A stretch of 64,000 nucleotides of DNA from Enterococcus sp. 9D6_DIV0238 (GTDB lineage Bacteria > Bacillota > Bacilli > Lactobacillales > Enterococcaceae), in assembly GCF_002174455.2 (NCBI RefSeq), contig NZ_CP147246.1, positions 2,520,001 to 2,584,000 on the forward strand, in the 5' to 3' direction. The notes beneath the pieces are model-generated. The model saw only the letters and a program-made list of their open reading frames with translations. It did not search any database and was not told where the DNA came from. The position numbers were made by a program, and so were the translations under genes. Shown piece by piece: positions 29,436-38,877 of this stretch. Each line of letters begins with the position of its first letter. Within the stretch, counting starts at the first letter, position 1.

Positions 29436-31205
29436 ATGACTGATTTAGTAAGAGCAAGTAAATTCTTTTTTCACTATTTAAAACGTTATAAGATCTCCTT
29501 CTTCTTTATTTTTGTGACGATCATCATAGCAACTTACTTGCAAGTTAAAGCTCCGCAGTTTGTCGGTGAAGCGATTCAAGAGCTGGCAAATTATGTAGGA
29601 GCCTTGATGCAGGGAACGGATGATAAAAGCAAGTTTATCGAAATTATTTGGAAGCTATTGATATTCTATGTATTGACTAGTGCTGCGAATTTTATTTACA
29701 GTATTCTGTTTACACAGGTCGTTGGAAAGTCAACGAATCGTATGCGAATTGGTTTATTCAATAAATTAGAAAAATTGACGATCCGCTTTTTTGATTCCCA
29801 TCAGGATGGCGAAATCTTAAGTCGTTTTACCAGTGATTTAGATAATATTCAAAATAGCTTGAATCAAGCGTTATTGCAGGTTTTGACGAATGCGGCATTA
29901 TTTGTTGGGATTTTGATCATGATGTTCCGCCAAAACGTTCAACTTGCTTGGGCGACGATCGCTTCTACACCTGTTGCGATTTTGATTGCGGTAGTTGTTA
30001 TCAGCAAAGCGCGTAAATATGTCGATATTCAACAAGATGAAGTTGGTAAGCTAAATGGGTATATGGATGAAAAAATCAGCGGTCAACGTGTGATCATCAC
30101 CAACGGCTTGCAAGAAGAAACCATCGATGGTTTTCTTGAACACAATGAGACAGTTCGTAAAGCAACCTTTAAAGGGCAAGTTTACTCAGGATTATTATTT
30201 CCGATGATGCAGGGAATGTCTCTTGTTAATACGGCCATCGTGATTTTCTTTGGCGGCTGGTTAGCATTGAATGGAGATTTGGAAAAGACAGTTGCTTTAG
30301 GTTTAGTAGTTACCTTCGTTCAATACTCTCAGCAATATTATCAACCATTGATGCAAATATCTTCAGGATATAGCATGATCCAGTTAGCGATCACTGGTGC
30401 AAGACGCTTAAATGAAATGTTTGACGAGCCGGATGAAATCAATCCTAAAGACGGCAAGGAAATTTCAGGTGTTAGTGATTCTGTTGCTTTGAATCAGGTT
30501 GATTTCGGGTACGATCCTGAGATTCCTATTTTAAAAAATGTTTCGATCAATGTAAGCAAAGGTGAAATGGTTGCATTAGTAGGTCCGACAGGTTCTGGAA
30601 AGACAACGATCATGAACTTGTTGAATCGTTTTTATGATGTCGATAGTGGGTCAGTTACTTTTGACGGCACAGATATTCGTGAAATCGATCTAGATAGTTT
30701 ACGTTCACATGTTGGGATCGTTCTACAAGATTCAGTGTTATTCTCTGGTACGATCCGAGCAAATATCGCGTTCGGAAAACCGGATGCAACGGATGAAGAG
30801 ATCGTTGCTGCAGCGAAGCAAGCGAATATCCATGAGTTCATCATGGCTTTGGAAAAAGGCTATGATACTGAAATAACAGAAGAAAATAATGTCTTTAGTA
30901 CCGGTCAAAAACAATTGATCAGTATCGCTCGTACGATCATCACAGATCCGGCATTATTGATCCTGGATGAAGCAACGAGTAATGTAGATACTGTGACAGA
31001 AGCGAAAATTCAAAAAGCGATGGATGAAGCAATCAAAGGGAGAACCAGCTTTGTTATTGCGCACCGATTGAAAACAATTTTAAATGCTGACCGTATTGTA
31101 GTGTTGAAAAATGGTGAGGTCATTGAAGAAGGAAATCATCGTGAATTATTAGAACAAGATGGTTTTTATGCAGAGCTTTACCATAATCAATTTGTTTTTG
31201 AATAA
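29436..31205 (+). CDS. efrB: Heterodimeric ABC exporter subunit, EfrB-like
   Basis: A 589-aa half-transporter with six TM segments and an ATPase domain: Walker [10 protein letters not shown], Walker [13 protein letters not shown] with intact Glu, H-loop IAHRLKTI. The signature reads VFSTGQKQL (STGQ instead of SGGQ), which matches the degenerate composite site together with the Asp/Gln changes in its partner. By family knowledge EfrAB-type pumps export dyes and antimicrobials. RBS GGAGGA lies in the end of efrA, so translation is coupled. Confidence 0.8.
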   Translation: MTDLVRASKFFFHYLKRYKISFFFIFVTIIIATYLQVKAPQFVGEAIQELANYVGALMQGTDDKSKFIEIIWKLLIFYVLTSAANFIYSILFTQVVGKSTNRMRIGLFNKLEKLTIRFFDSHQDGEILSRFTSDLDNIQNSLNQALLQVLTNAALFVGILIMMFRQNVQLAWATIASTPVAILIAVVVISKARKYVDIQQDEVGKLNGYMDEKISGQRVIITNGLQEETIDGFLEHNETVRKATFKGQVYSGLLFPMMQGMSLVNTAIVIFFGGWLALNGDLEKTVALGLVVTFVQYSQQYYQPLMQISSGYSMIQLAITGARRLNEMFDEPDEINPKDGKEISGVSDSVALNQVDFGYDPEIPILKNVSINVSKGEMVALVGPTGSGKTTIMNLLNRFYDVDSGSVTFDGTDIREIDLDSLRSHVGIVLQDSVLFSGTIRANIAFGKPDATDEEIVAAAKQANIHEFIMALEKGYDTEITEENNVFSTGQKQLISIARTIITDPALLILDEATSNVDTVTEAKIQKAMDEAIKGRTSFVIAHRLKTILNADRIVVLKNGEVIEEGNHRELLEQDGFYAELYHNQFVFE

Positions 31206-31235
31206 GATTTTGATCGTGAAATAAATAGATAAAAA

Positions 31236-31285
31236 GCCTACCTGGTTTTAGCATAATGACTAAAATCAGGCAGGTTTTATTTTTT
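31236..31285 (+). terminator. Terminator of the efrAB-like operon
   Basis: CCTGGTTTTAG pairs with CTAAAATCAGG, extended outward by CCTA/CAGG-like pairing, followed by a T-rich tail. Confidence 0.8.
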
Positions 31286-31331
31286 GAATCATGTGAAGAT
31301 ATCTAGTTAAAGATCTTAGTTGACTATAGTC

Positions 31332-31598
31332 TTAATCTTCAATATCATCTTGAACTCTAAACATTTTGTTATAGCGTTCTTCATCTTCTTGATTGTCTCT
31401 GATTACTTTAGAAAGTGTGAAGGATGAAGAAATCAATCCAACTGACCCCATCAAGTAATAACCTTTTACCATCAATGGTTCTTTTAATGTGTACAACCCA
31501 ACAAGAATAAGGACCGCAAAGAATAAAAATGATCCCCATGCCAACATCACGAAAGCCGGTGTATTACGGTAAGCTTTCCTTTTCATATTATTATTCAA
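31332..31598 (-). CDS. YiaAB two-helix-domain membrane protein
   Basis: An 88-aa protein with two TM segments (about 15-38 and 45-65) and a charged tail (IRDNQEDEERYNKMF). The AFVMLAWGSFLFF and short-loop KGYYLMG pattern with a terminal RDNQED fits the YiaAB two-helix family, whose role is unknown. The TTG start at 31598 is kept because GGAG lies 7 nt upstream on the minus strand; the first ATG (codon 5) is too far from it. Confidence 0.7.
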   Translation of the reverse strand: MNNNMKRKAYRNTPAFVMLAWGSFLFFAVLILVGLYTLKEPLMVKGYYLMGSVGLISSSFTLSKVIRDNQEDEERYNKMFRVQDDIED

Positions 31599-31719
31599 AT
31601 AATCACTCCATTTTTTTGATAGACATTAATTGTACCAAAGAATAGGAGGGAAGGAAAGGCAATCTAGATAAAATGTTAAAAGCAATATCAGATCAGAAAA
31701 TCATATTGAGATAGATGGT

Positions 31720-32283
31720 CTACTTTTTCTCAATACAAAATAAAATCGGTGGATTGTTACGTTGATTGATGAATTGATAGGTCAATACACTGTAATGTTC
31801 TTGCGGCAAATTTTGGCAATACTCCTGAACTAATTCTAATTCAGCCTCTCCACCATCATGTCCATAATAAACAACTAAGACGATCCTTCCCTTTGGTATC
31901 AATCTTGGAAGCAGTGCATCTAGTGCTTGTTTTGTTGTATCTGGTGTTGTAATGATCGTTTTATCACTTTTGGGAAGATAGCCAAGATTGAAAATGGCAG
32001 CTGTGATCAATGTTTCTTTAGCAAGTACGGTTTCAATCGTTTCATGACCTTGATGAAACAGTTGGACTTGCTTTGTCAAATTTGCATCAGTTAATTTTTT
32101 AGCGGTGGCAGTTAGTGCTTGTTCTTGAACATCGAAAGCATAGACATCTCCTTTTGTTCCGACAAGCTCTGCCAAGAAGGCTGTGTCATTACCATTGCCC
32201 ATTGTAGCATCGACCACAGAATCTCCTTCTTTAATGACTTCTTTCAACAATGTATGACTAAAATGCAGTGCTGTTTGCAGCAT
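31720..32283 (-). CDS. mnmM: SAM-dependent methyltransferase MnmM (YtqB family)
   Basis: A 187-aa Rossmann methyltransferase. The SAM-binding motif I is VVDATMGNGND and the catalytic-region motif is NLGYLPKSDK. This pattern is that of Bacillus YtqB, shown to be MnmM, the last methyltransferase in making mnm5s2U at tRNA wobble position 34. The ATG at 32283 is chosen: its A is the last base of the upstream TAA (TAATG), with AGAGGTG as ribosome site. An in-frame GTG at 32292 overlaps that site. It is coupled to the radical SAM gene. Confidence 0.85.
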   Translation of the reverse strand: MLQTALHFSHTLLKEVIKEGDSVVDATMGNGNDTAFLAELVGTKGDVYAFDVQEQALTATAKKLTDANLTKQVQLFHQGHETIETVLAKETLITAAIFNLGYLPKSDKTIITTPDTTKQALDALLPRLIPKGRIVLVVYYGHDGGEAELELVQEYCQNLPQEHYSVLTYQFINQRNNPPILFCIEKK

Positions 32284-33251
32284 TAATGACACACCTCTTT
32301 TTCTATACGAACGTTGTGACTCCCCTGAAAAGTACCGCGTTGTTTCATTTCATCATCGATAGCATTCAAAACTTCCCATTTTTTCAAGCTCCACATCGGG
32401 CCAACTAGAGAGTCAGAAGGCGCATCTCCCGTTAACCGATGGATCACGATTTCTGGTGGGATCATTTCCAATTGGTCGCAGATCACAGAAACATAGTCCT
32501 CTTTGCTCATCAATTGAAGCCTGCCTTCATGGTAGTCTCTTAGCATCCGTGTATTTGTCATTAAGTGAAGCAAGTGAAGTTTGATGCCTTGAATGTCTGA
32601 GTCAAGAATCGTTCGTCGCACATTTTCTTTCATCATTTCCATCGATTCTCCAGGCAAACCATTGATCAAATGTGTGCAAACACGGATGTTATGTTTCCGT
32701 AATTTTGCTACGCCATCTAGATAGGTCTGATAGTCATGAGCACGATTGATCATAGTACTAGTTCCTTCGTAAGTGGTCTGCAGACCCAGCTCTACCCAAA
32801 CATAATAACGCTGATTTAACTCTGCTAGATAATCTACAACATCATCAGGAAGACAATCAGGACGAGTACCGATCGAAATACCAACAACACCTTTTTCATT
32901 GACCACTTGTTCAAAGCGATGGCGGATCACTTCAACAGGTGCGTGAGTATTCGTGAAATTTTGGAAATAAACAATATATTGTGCCACTTGAGGCCATTTT
33001 TTATGCATCATTTGAATTTCTTTTTGAAATTGGATCGGTAAAGGATCTTGTGGAGCCACGATCATGTCACCAGAACCAGAAACGCTGCAAAATGTACAAC
33101 CACCTTTAGCAACAGTGCCATCACGATTAGGACAGTCGAAGCCGCCGTCTAAAGGAACCTTAAAGATTTTTCCGCCAAACTGCTGACGCAAGGCATAATT
33201 CCAAGTGTGGTAACGTTTATTTGGATCTTCTGTATATAAAAAATCAGACAT
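32283..33251 (-). CDS. TIGR01212-type radical SAM protein (YtqA family)
   Basis: The 322 aa carry a radical SAM cluster in the variant form CPNRDGTVAKGGCTFC (Cys spacing longer than CX3CX2C), then Elp3-like features such as VGISIGTRPDCLPDDV and ELGLQTTYEGT. This is the YtqA family, usually found beside YtqB/MnmM as here, which suggests a tRNA-modification role; the reaction is not established as far as I know. It translationally couples to mnmM through TAATG. Confidence 0.85.
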   Translation of the reverse strand: MSDFLYTEDPNKRYHTWNYALRQQFGGKIFKVPLDGGFDCPNRDGTVAKGGCTFCSVSGSGDMIVAPQDPLPIQFQKEIQMMHKKWPQVAQYIVYFQNFTNTHAPVEVIRHRFEQVVNEKGVVGISIGTRPDCLPDDVVDYLAELNQRYYVWVELGLQTTYEGTSTMINRAHDYQTYLDGVAKLRKHNIRVCTHLINGLPGESMEMMKENVRRTILDSDIQGIKLHLLHLMTNTRMLRDYHEGRLQLMSKEDYVSVICDQLEMIPPEIVIHRLTGDAPSDSLVGPMWSLKKWEVLNAIDDEMKQRGTFQGSHNVRIEKEVCH

Positions 33252-33265
33252 AACTTTTCTTCTTT

Positions 33266-33916
33266 CTATTGCTGTTTATTTTTAAAACGCCAAACGAATC
33301 GCTTTTCTAGATAAATTGGGTACGTCATCAATAACCAAGCTAAACCAAAACAGAATCCGCCTAACACATCACTCGGGAAATGAACGCCGACATAAATCCG
33401 GCTGATCCCAATCAATAAGATACCGATTCCTAACAGAATTTGCAAGATCAAACAAAGCTTCTTGTTCTTGATAAATTGAGGAAGTAGAAAAATAAGTGTT
33501 CCGTAAAGAAGCATGCTTCCAGTCGAATGACCGCTGGGGAAGCTATAGCTGTGTTCTGATACTAAATGATCTAAGGTTGGACGTGGGCGCATGAAAACAA
33601 GCTTGATCAGCGGATTTAGAATTCCAGCCACTCCTCCTGTATTGATCAAAAGCCAAAGCGCTTCTGCATAATATTTCCCTCTAGCTAAAATAAATCCGAT
33701 TGCCAAAGCTAAAATACCAACAGTCAATGGATCAGCAAATTTTGTATACCAAATAAAGAATTGATTCATTGAGGGATATGGAGCGCGTACAATAGCTGTG
33801 ATCGCTTGGTCGAATCCATTTAGCCACATCGGATAAAATCGAACAACATAGCCTAAAAACATAAAGACAACTAAAAAGCAGCTGCCGGCAAACTGATAAT
33901 ATAATTTGTTTTTCAT
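33266..33916 (-). CDS. PAP2-family membrane phosphatase
   Basis: A 216-aa protein with about six TM segments and the three PAP2 phosphatase motifs: KLVFMRPRP, SYSFPSGHS and SRIYVGVHFPSD, with catalytic His in each of the last two. Such enzymes dephosphorylate undecaprenyl diphosphate or phosphatidylglycerol phosphate on the outer membrane face. It lies upstream of ytqA on the same strand with a 14-nt gap, so the three genes are probably co-transcribed. Confidence 0.88.
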   Translation of the reverse strand: MKNKLYYQFAGSCFLVVFMFLGYVVRFYPMWLNGFDQAITAIVRAPYPSMNQFFIWYTKFADPLTVGILALAIGFILARGKYYAEALWLLINTGGVAGILNPLIKLVFMRPRPTLDHLVSEHSYSFPSGHSTGSMLLYGTLIFLLPQFIKNKKLCLILQILLGIGILLIGISRIYVGVHFPSDVLGGFCFGLAWLLMTYPIYLEKRFVWRFKNKQQ

Positions 33917-33992
33917 AAAAAATCCTTTCTCATATACGTAATGCTCATTATAACATCAAACAATTAAGAACACAGCTTAGAACAAGAAAAAT

Positions 33993-34033
33993 GAAGGCTG
34001 CTTTAGAACTTTTTAAGCTCTAAAGCAGCCTTC
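33993..34033 (-). terminator. Terminator of the DUF1700-DUF4097 operon
   Basis: A perfect 15-bp inverted repeat, GAAGGCTGCTTTAGA / TCTAAAGCAGCCTTC. On the minus strand it is followed by ATTTTTC. It lies just after the DUF4097 gene. Confidence 0.88.
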
Positions 34034-34047
34034 AGCGAATCATTTGA

Positions 34048-35079
34048 TTATTCATCGTCCTCAGAATCAACAGGTCCTTCAATTGAAATATCACCAGAAT
34101 TTGACTGAAGCTCAAACACTCTTGACCCTTTTCCACGTTTAAATGATGAACGCTCCTTACCAAAGATCGTGCTGTCACCTAACTGTGTTTTTGAATGGAT
34201 CGCAATATCATAAAGGATTTCGTCTGTGTACAGATTGATATCACCTCGCTGGGTCGTAACATTCAACAGTTTAGGAATGTCTGATCCGTATAGATCAAAG
34301 CTGCCATTTGTATTTTTTATAGTGGCTTCGCCTTTCAAATTACTGGCATTGATATCACCATTCATTGTTTCAATAGTCGAAGTTCCTTTCACTGATTCTA
34401 GAGATATGTCGCCGGATGTAGTGATTGCAGACCAATTCAACGCAGCGAAATCATTGAGGTTGATATCTCCGTTAGTTGTCTTAAATGTAGCTTTATCTGC
34501 ATGAACGTCTGTGTAGACATTTAAGTAACCATTTGTTGTCTCAAGAGCTAGTTTCTCAGTATTGAGACTGTTTGCATCAACATCAGCATTATCAGTTTTA
34601 ACAGTGATATTCTTTGCGTTGATTCCTGAAAGGTTGATTCTACCAGAAGCTTTGCCATCAACGATAATTCGTTCAGCATTGTCTGGAATCGTTAAAGAAA
34701 CAGATGATCCTCTGTCAAAACTAAAAAAATCAAATTTCATGCTGCCCAGCTTCTTTTCATCCCTGTTTCCATTAGCTGAAATGAGAAGCTGTCCATTTTT
34801 CTCGTCAACCTTTAGCGCACTTTTTATTGAAATAGGAGCATAGCTGCGTGTATTCATCACAACTTTATTTGTGCTTTCAGTACTGATATAATATTCTGCA
34901 TTTCCCGCAAGCGACAAATGGATTTCTTTTAGATTTTCATTCTTCTTAACGGTATAACTTTCTTTTTTTGTATCCGTCATGGATTGCTCAGCGCGTCTAA
35001 AGTAAACTGCACTGCCGATCCCGCCTATAATCATCGTTACTACACCAATCGTTAGAAAAAAAGCAGTAGTCTTTTTCAT
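34048..35079 (-). CDS. DUF4097 beta-strand-repeat envelope protein
   Basis: A 343-aa protein with an N-terminal TM anchor (about 7-28) and an extracellular region of repeated short strands (KTDNADVDA, ETTNGYLNV, KTTNGDINL, TTSGDISL, ETMNGDINA, NTNGSFDL), the DUF4097 solenoid seen in LiaG-like proteins. Its role is probably in envelope stress (inference). The start ATG is 1 nt past the DUF1700 stop, with AAGGGGAG as RBS inside that gene's end. Confidence 0.85.
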   Translation of the reverse strand: MKKTTAFFLTIGVVTMIIGGIGSAVYFRRAEQSMTDTKKESYTVKKNENLKEIHLSLAGNAEYYISTESTNKVVMNTRSYAPISIKSALKVDEKNGQLLISANGNRDEKKLGSMKFDFFSFDRGSSVSLTIPDNAERIIVDGKASGRINLSGINAKNITVKTDNADVDANSLNTEKLALETTNGYLNVYTDVHADKATFKTTNGDINLNDFAALNWSAITTSGDISLESVKGTSTIETMNGDINASNLKGEATIKNTNGSFDLYGSDIPKLLNVTTQRGDINLYTDEILYDIAIHSKTQLGDSTIFGKERSSFKRGKGSRVFELQSNSGDISIEGPVDSEDDE

Positions 35080-35080
35080 A

Positions 35081-35734
35081 TCATATATCTCCCCTTAAGA
35101 CACGTATATTCCATAGCATATACCGTTTTAATACTTTGCCGAAAAATCTTGTTAATGGCGCTAAGATCAGCAGACCGATAATACCTGCACCGCAAAGAAA
35201 GACACTAACAAACATTTCGAACATTGATGCATCATTCAAACCGGTAAAAATCGAAATCCCGCCTAGAATTGGAGAAAACAAGAAAAGAATTGCTGCAAAC
35301 CAACCAGAAAAGAGAAGCATAGCAAAGCTGAATATAAACCAAAACATTAAAAGAAAATTTAATAAAATAACACCAGATATCTGACAAAAACGGACGAATC
35401 CATTATGTTTTGGGCGCTCATATGACTGATAGGCTTGATCATATGGATGCTCCGCTGTTTCCTCATAATACTCATAACTTGTTGCAGGTGGAATTTCCTG
35501 CCAACCGTCACGCTCCAATCGCTTTTCAGGAACAGTGATATCAAATTCCTCTAAAATCTCTTCAGCGATCGTTCTAGGCTTTCCTAGATCTTTGGCGATT
35601 TCTTCTTCCATTTCTCCATTCGCCAGCCGCTCATCAAATATATTATCGTATTTTTCTAAGATAAAGGCTTGCTGTTGTGCCGTCAATGGTTTCAAATAGA
35701 TCTTTAATTCAATTAAAAAATGCTCTTTATTCAT
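35081..35734 (-). CDS. DUF1700 (HAAS-domain) membrane protein
   Basis: A 217-aa protein: N-terminal helical HAAS domain (about 1-70: LKIYLKPLTAQQQAFILEKYDNIF broken by DERLANGE, DLGKPRTIAEEIL), then TM segments near 115-200. HAAS proteins often pair with a PadR-type regulator, which is absent here. The ATG at 35734 follows GAGGGG; the GTG at 35761 overlaps that region. It leads the operon with DUF4097. Confidence 0.83.
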   Translation of the reverse strand: MNKEHFLIELKIYLKPLTAQQQAFILEKYDNIFDERLANGEMEEEIAKDLGKPRTIAEEILEEFDITVPEKRLERDGWQEIPPATSYEYYEETAEHPYDQAYQSYERPKHNGFVRFCQISGVILLNFLLMFWFIFSFAMLLFSGWFAAILFLFSPILGGISIFTGLNDASMFEMFVSVFLCGAGIIGLLILAPLTRFFGKVLKRYMLWNIRVLRGDI

Positions 35735-36045
35735 CCTTTTTCCCCTCACTTTATTAACCAATCGGATTACTTCCTCTTCACTATAATTTCTTTTGCAGTC
35801 AATAACAAGACTTTGCGAAAAAAATCAGCCTAAGGTAAAGAGGGATATCAGACCTGAGACCTAGATTTTGCAGAGAAAAAAATTAGGGTATAAAATGAGT
35901 AAAAGATCCCAAAAAAAGAAAGGAAAAAAGAACATTTAAATGATCGGACGGAGAAGTATATATTAAAAAAATATTCTATTTTCAGCTGAAAAAGGGTATA
36001 CTATAATTCAAGGTATACTTTTTTAGAAAATTCGGAGGACTTACT
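35735..36045. promoter_or_regulatory. Divergent promoter region, DUF1700 operon and autolysin
   Basis: A 311-bp gap without genes. Towards the autolysin there are two direct copies of GGTATACT (near 35995 and 36012), the first offering -10 TATACT (35997-36002) with TATAAT overlapping just after it (36002-36007). A clear -35 is not seen. Towards the minus strand the sequence is AT-rich with no confident promoter. Confidence 0.45.
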
Positions 36046-38100
36046 ATGGAGAAGTACAAACTATCGAGAAAAGAGCGGAGGAAAGCCGAACAAAACAAGC
36101 TTGCTGCCGAACAGTTGAAAAAAGGTACGACTGTCTTAAGCTCAGCAATCGTTGTTTCATCGATTGCCGCGCCGATTGCAGCACCTAAAATTGCAGAAGC
36201 AACGGAAGAACAAACACCAAATGCTCAGATCAGTTACTCAGAGACACCTACACATACAGGAGACGTTCAATCACAAACGACGACTGACCCTAACGATTCG
36301 ATGACAGAAGACACTCAGGAAACATCTTCAAGTGAAGAAACAACTGAAACAACAGATTCATCAGAATTAAATACATCAGAAACAACTCAAGGTACTGAGG
36401 AAACAACAACTGAAACAACAGAAGATCTGACTGAAACAACTGATTCTTCTACAGATGAGGCTGATGCTCTACCAGAAGTATCTTTACGTTCCTTTGCAGC
36501 AACGACAAGAAGCATTAGTCCAAGTGCGTTTATTGCAGAAATTTCCGGACATGCTCGTTCTGTAGCTTCAGCAAACGATTTGTATGCTTCAGTGATGATG
36601 GCTCAAGCGATTCTTGAAAGTGATTGGGGCAGAAGCACATTATCTGCTGCACCAAACCATAACCTGTTTGGAATCAAAGGCAGCTATCAAGGACAGTCAG
36701 TTACGATGCAAACCTGGGAAGTCTATAACGGACAGTGGGTTCAGGTGAATGCTGCATTTAGAAAATATCCTTCCTATTCAGAATCATTCAGCGATAATGC
36801 CTATGTGCTGAAAAATACGTCATTTCAATCCGGCGTTTATTATTATTCAGGTGCATGGAAAAGTAATACCAATTCATACAGAGATGCCACTGCATGGCTG
36901 ACAGGACGTTATGCAACAGATCCAAGCTATAATACAAAATTGAATAATATTATTACGACATACAATTTGACACAGTATGATACACCAGCAACTGGTGGTA
37001 ATACGGGCGGAAACAATAATAACGGAAATACTGGCGGCAATACAGGTGGAAGTTCAGGTAATACCGGCAACACAGGAAATACAAGCAGTCAAAATGTGAC
37101 TCATACAGTAAAATCTGGAGACAGTCTTTGGGCCTTGGCCGCTCAATATGGCACATCTGTCGCAAATATCAAAAGCTGGAATGGATTATCTAGTGATATG
37201 ATCTATGTTGGTCAAAAATTGATCGTCAAAAAAGGCTCTGGAAGTACAAGTGGCGGAAATACTGGCGGTAATAGCGGCTCGACAGGCAATACTGGTAATT
37301 CCGGCAACACGAGCACATCAAATACGTACTATACAGTAAAATCTGGTGATTCACTGTGGGCAATCGCAAATGCGAATGGCACAAGTGTTGCAAATATCCG
37401 TCAATGGAATAATTTAAGTGGCGATATGATTTATCCAGGTCAAAAGTTAATTGTCAAAAAAGGTTCTGGAAATACGAACAGTGGGAATAGTGGTTCGACA
37501 GGAAACACTGGCAACTCAAACAATTCTGGCAACACAGGTACTTCAAATTCCACGTACACAGTAAAATCCGGTGACTCATTATGGGCAATCGCAAATTCAA
37601 ATGGTGTGAGTATCGCAAACTTACGTCAGTGGAATAATTTAAGTGGCGATATTATTTACCCAGGTCAAAAATTGATTGTGAAAAAAGGTTCTGGGTCTGC
37701 CAGCAGCAACAATAACTCATCAAGTAATACAGGTAGCTCAAGTACTAACTCTGGTTCAACAACTGGTTCTTACACAGTAAAATCTGGTGATTCATTATGG
37801 GCGATAGCGAGTGCAAACGGTACGAGTGTTGCCAATCTGCGCCAGTGGAATAATTTGAGCGGAGATATGATCTATCCAGGTCAAAAATTGATTGTCAAAA
37901 AAGGCGGTAGTTCAACAAGCTCATCTTCTTCATCAAGTAATCAAGGGAATACCCAAAGTGCAGGCGCGCATAAAGTGAAAAGCGGCGATACTTTATGGGG
38001 ACTTGCTCAAAAATACAATACAAGTGTTCAAAAAATCAAACAGCTGAATGGTTTATCCAGTGACGTGATTTATATTGGTCAGCAATTAAAAGTTAAATAA
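36046..38100 (+). CDS. GH73 N-acetylglucosaminidase autolysin with five LysM repeats (AtlA-like)
   Basis: A 684-aa secreted cell-wall hydrolase. Signal region (about 1-52), Thr/Glu-rich linker (about 55-145), GH73 glucosaminidase domain (about 155-315, catalytic Glu191 in AQAILESDWGRS), then five LysM modules separated by Gly/Asn/Ser/Thr linkers. LysM 2, 3 and 4 are nearly identical; 1 and 5 differ more. The layout is that of enterococcal AtlA, whose glucosaminidase separates daughter cells; AtlA of E. faecalis is somewhat longer, so orthology is likely but unproven. RBS GGAGG. Confidence 0.9.
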   Translation: MEKYKLSRKERRKAEQNKLAAEQLKKGTTVLSSAIVVSSIAAPIAAPKIAEATEEQTPNAQISYSETPTHTGDVQSQTTTDPNDSMTEDTQETSSSEETTETTDSSELNTSETTQGTEETTTETTEDLTETTDSSTDEADALPEVSLRSFAATTRSISPSAFIAEISGHARSVASANDLYASVMMAQAILESDWGRSTLSAAPNHNLFGIKGSYQGQSVTMQTWEVYNGQWVQVNAAFRKYPSYSESFSDNAYVLKNTSFQSGVYYYSGAWKSNTNSYRDATAWLTGRYATDPSYNTKLNNIITTYNLTQYDTPATGGNTGGNNNNGNTGGNTGGSSGNTGNTGNTSSQNVTHTVKSGDSLWALAAQYGTSVANIKSWNGLSSDMIYVGQKLIVKKGSGSTSGGNTGGNSGSTGNTGNSGNTSTSNTYYTVKSGDSLWAIANANGTSVANIRQWNNLSGDMIYPGQKLIVKKGSGNTNSGNSGSTGNTGNSNNSGNTGTSNSTYTVKSGDSLWAIANSNGVSIANLRQWNNLSGDIIYPGQKLIVKKGSGSASSNNNSSSNTGSSSTNSGSTTGSYTVKSGDSLWAIASANGTSVANLRQWNNLSGDMIYPGQKLIVKKGGSSTSSSSSSSNQGNTQSAGAHKVKSGDTLWGLAQKYNTSVQKIKQLNGLSSDVIYIGQQLKVK

Positions 38101-38105
38101 AACAA

Positions 38106-38427
38106 TTGAATTTCTAGTAGAAGTTTGATAGTATGAGAACACATAATTGATTCATAAACAGTGAAAAGGAATAGTAGAAAGAACCATGTTTTAGAGAGCG
38201 TATGGCTGGTGAAAATACGTACAGAAGCTTTTGAACTCGCCTTTGAGTTATTTTACTGAACAAATGAAAGAAGTACAGGGGAACTCTGTCATTTCTTTTC
38301 ATTCTAATTAAGTAAGATCGGTGACGGCCGTTATAACGTTTGAGGCTTGTATAATACAAGTGAACTTAGGTGGTACCACGTTGCTTATCAAACGTCCTAT
38401 AGGAAATATTTCCTATGGGACGTTTTT
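38106..38427 (+). promoter_or_regulatory. T-box leader of leuS (Leu, specifier CUC)
   Basis: Promoter TTGAAT (38106-38111), 17 nt, TAGTAT (38129-38134). The leader shows AGAGAG and GCTGGTGAAA of stem I, the specifier region TGAACTCGC with CTC at 38236-38238, the T-box AGGTGGTACCACG (38368-38380) and terminator ACGTCC / GGACGT (38392-38422) followed by TTTTT. Uncharged tRNA-Leu binding would favour the antiterminator, so leuS is induced by leucine starvation. Confidence 0.9.
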
Positions 38428-38431
38428 GTTG

Positions 38432-38740
38432 TGAATCACTACGACTGGCTTCGCCAGAGTAGATGATGAACAATACTTGGCGACCAAAGGGAGCGAAGTT
38501 ACCGTACTAGTGAATCACAGCACTTCGATCAGAGGAAAGGTTAGAGACTGCGCACCTGAGAAACAAAAGCTAAAAAATCGACCTTATCAAAGCCGATGAT
38601 GCACAATACATGGCGACCAAAGGGAGCGAAGTTACCATACTAGAGAATCACAGCACTTCGATCAGAGGAAAATTTCAAGAGCTACATACCTGAGGAACAA
38701 AAGCCAAAAAAATTGGCAACATCAGAGCTGATGATAGAGA
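38432..38740 (+). repeat. Repeat A array between the T-box and leuS
   Basis: Two full units of about 145 nt (from 38432 and about 38583) plus the start of a third (about 38710). Each has GATGATG, a CAATAC stretch with TGGCGACCAAAGGG, AGCGAAGTTACC, TACTAG and GAATCACAG, then CACTTCGATCAGAGGAAA. Unit 1 opens with CTGGCTTCGCCAG, a hairpin. The array lies inside the leuS transcript, 3' of the regulatory terminator. From 38740 to the leuS RBS nothing else is seen. Confidence 0.8.
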
Positions 38741-38877
38741 ATAAATTATGTGGGAAGCACAAATCTTTTACAATCTGGCTCTGCAGACTGATCGAATCAT
38801 ATTTTTCAAGGACAAAAGCACGACCACCAGTTAAAAAAGGATAAAAAAGTTATTTATAAATAGGAGGAGAAAACATC

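Noticed and set aside
37120..38060. Possible CRISPR or DNA satellite
   Set aside because: The periodic repeats are in frame and encode LysM modules.
38114..38359. 81-codon minus-strand reading frame
   Set aside because: It is antisense to the leuS T-box leader, whose conserved motifs explain the sequence.
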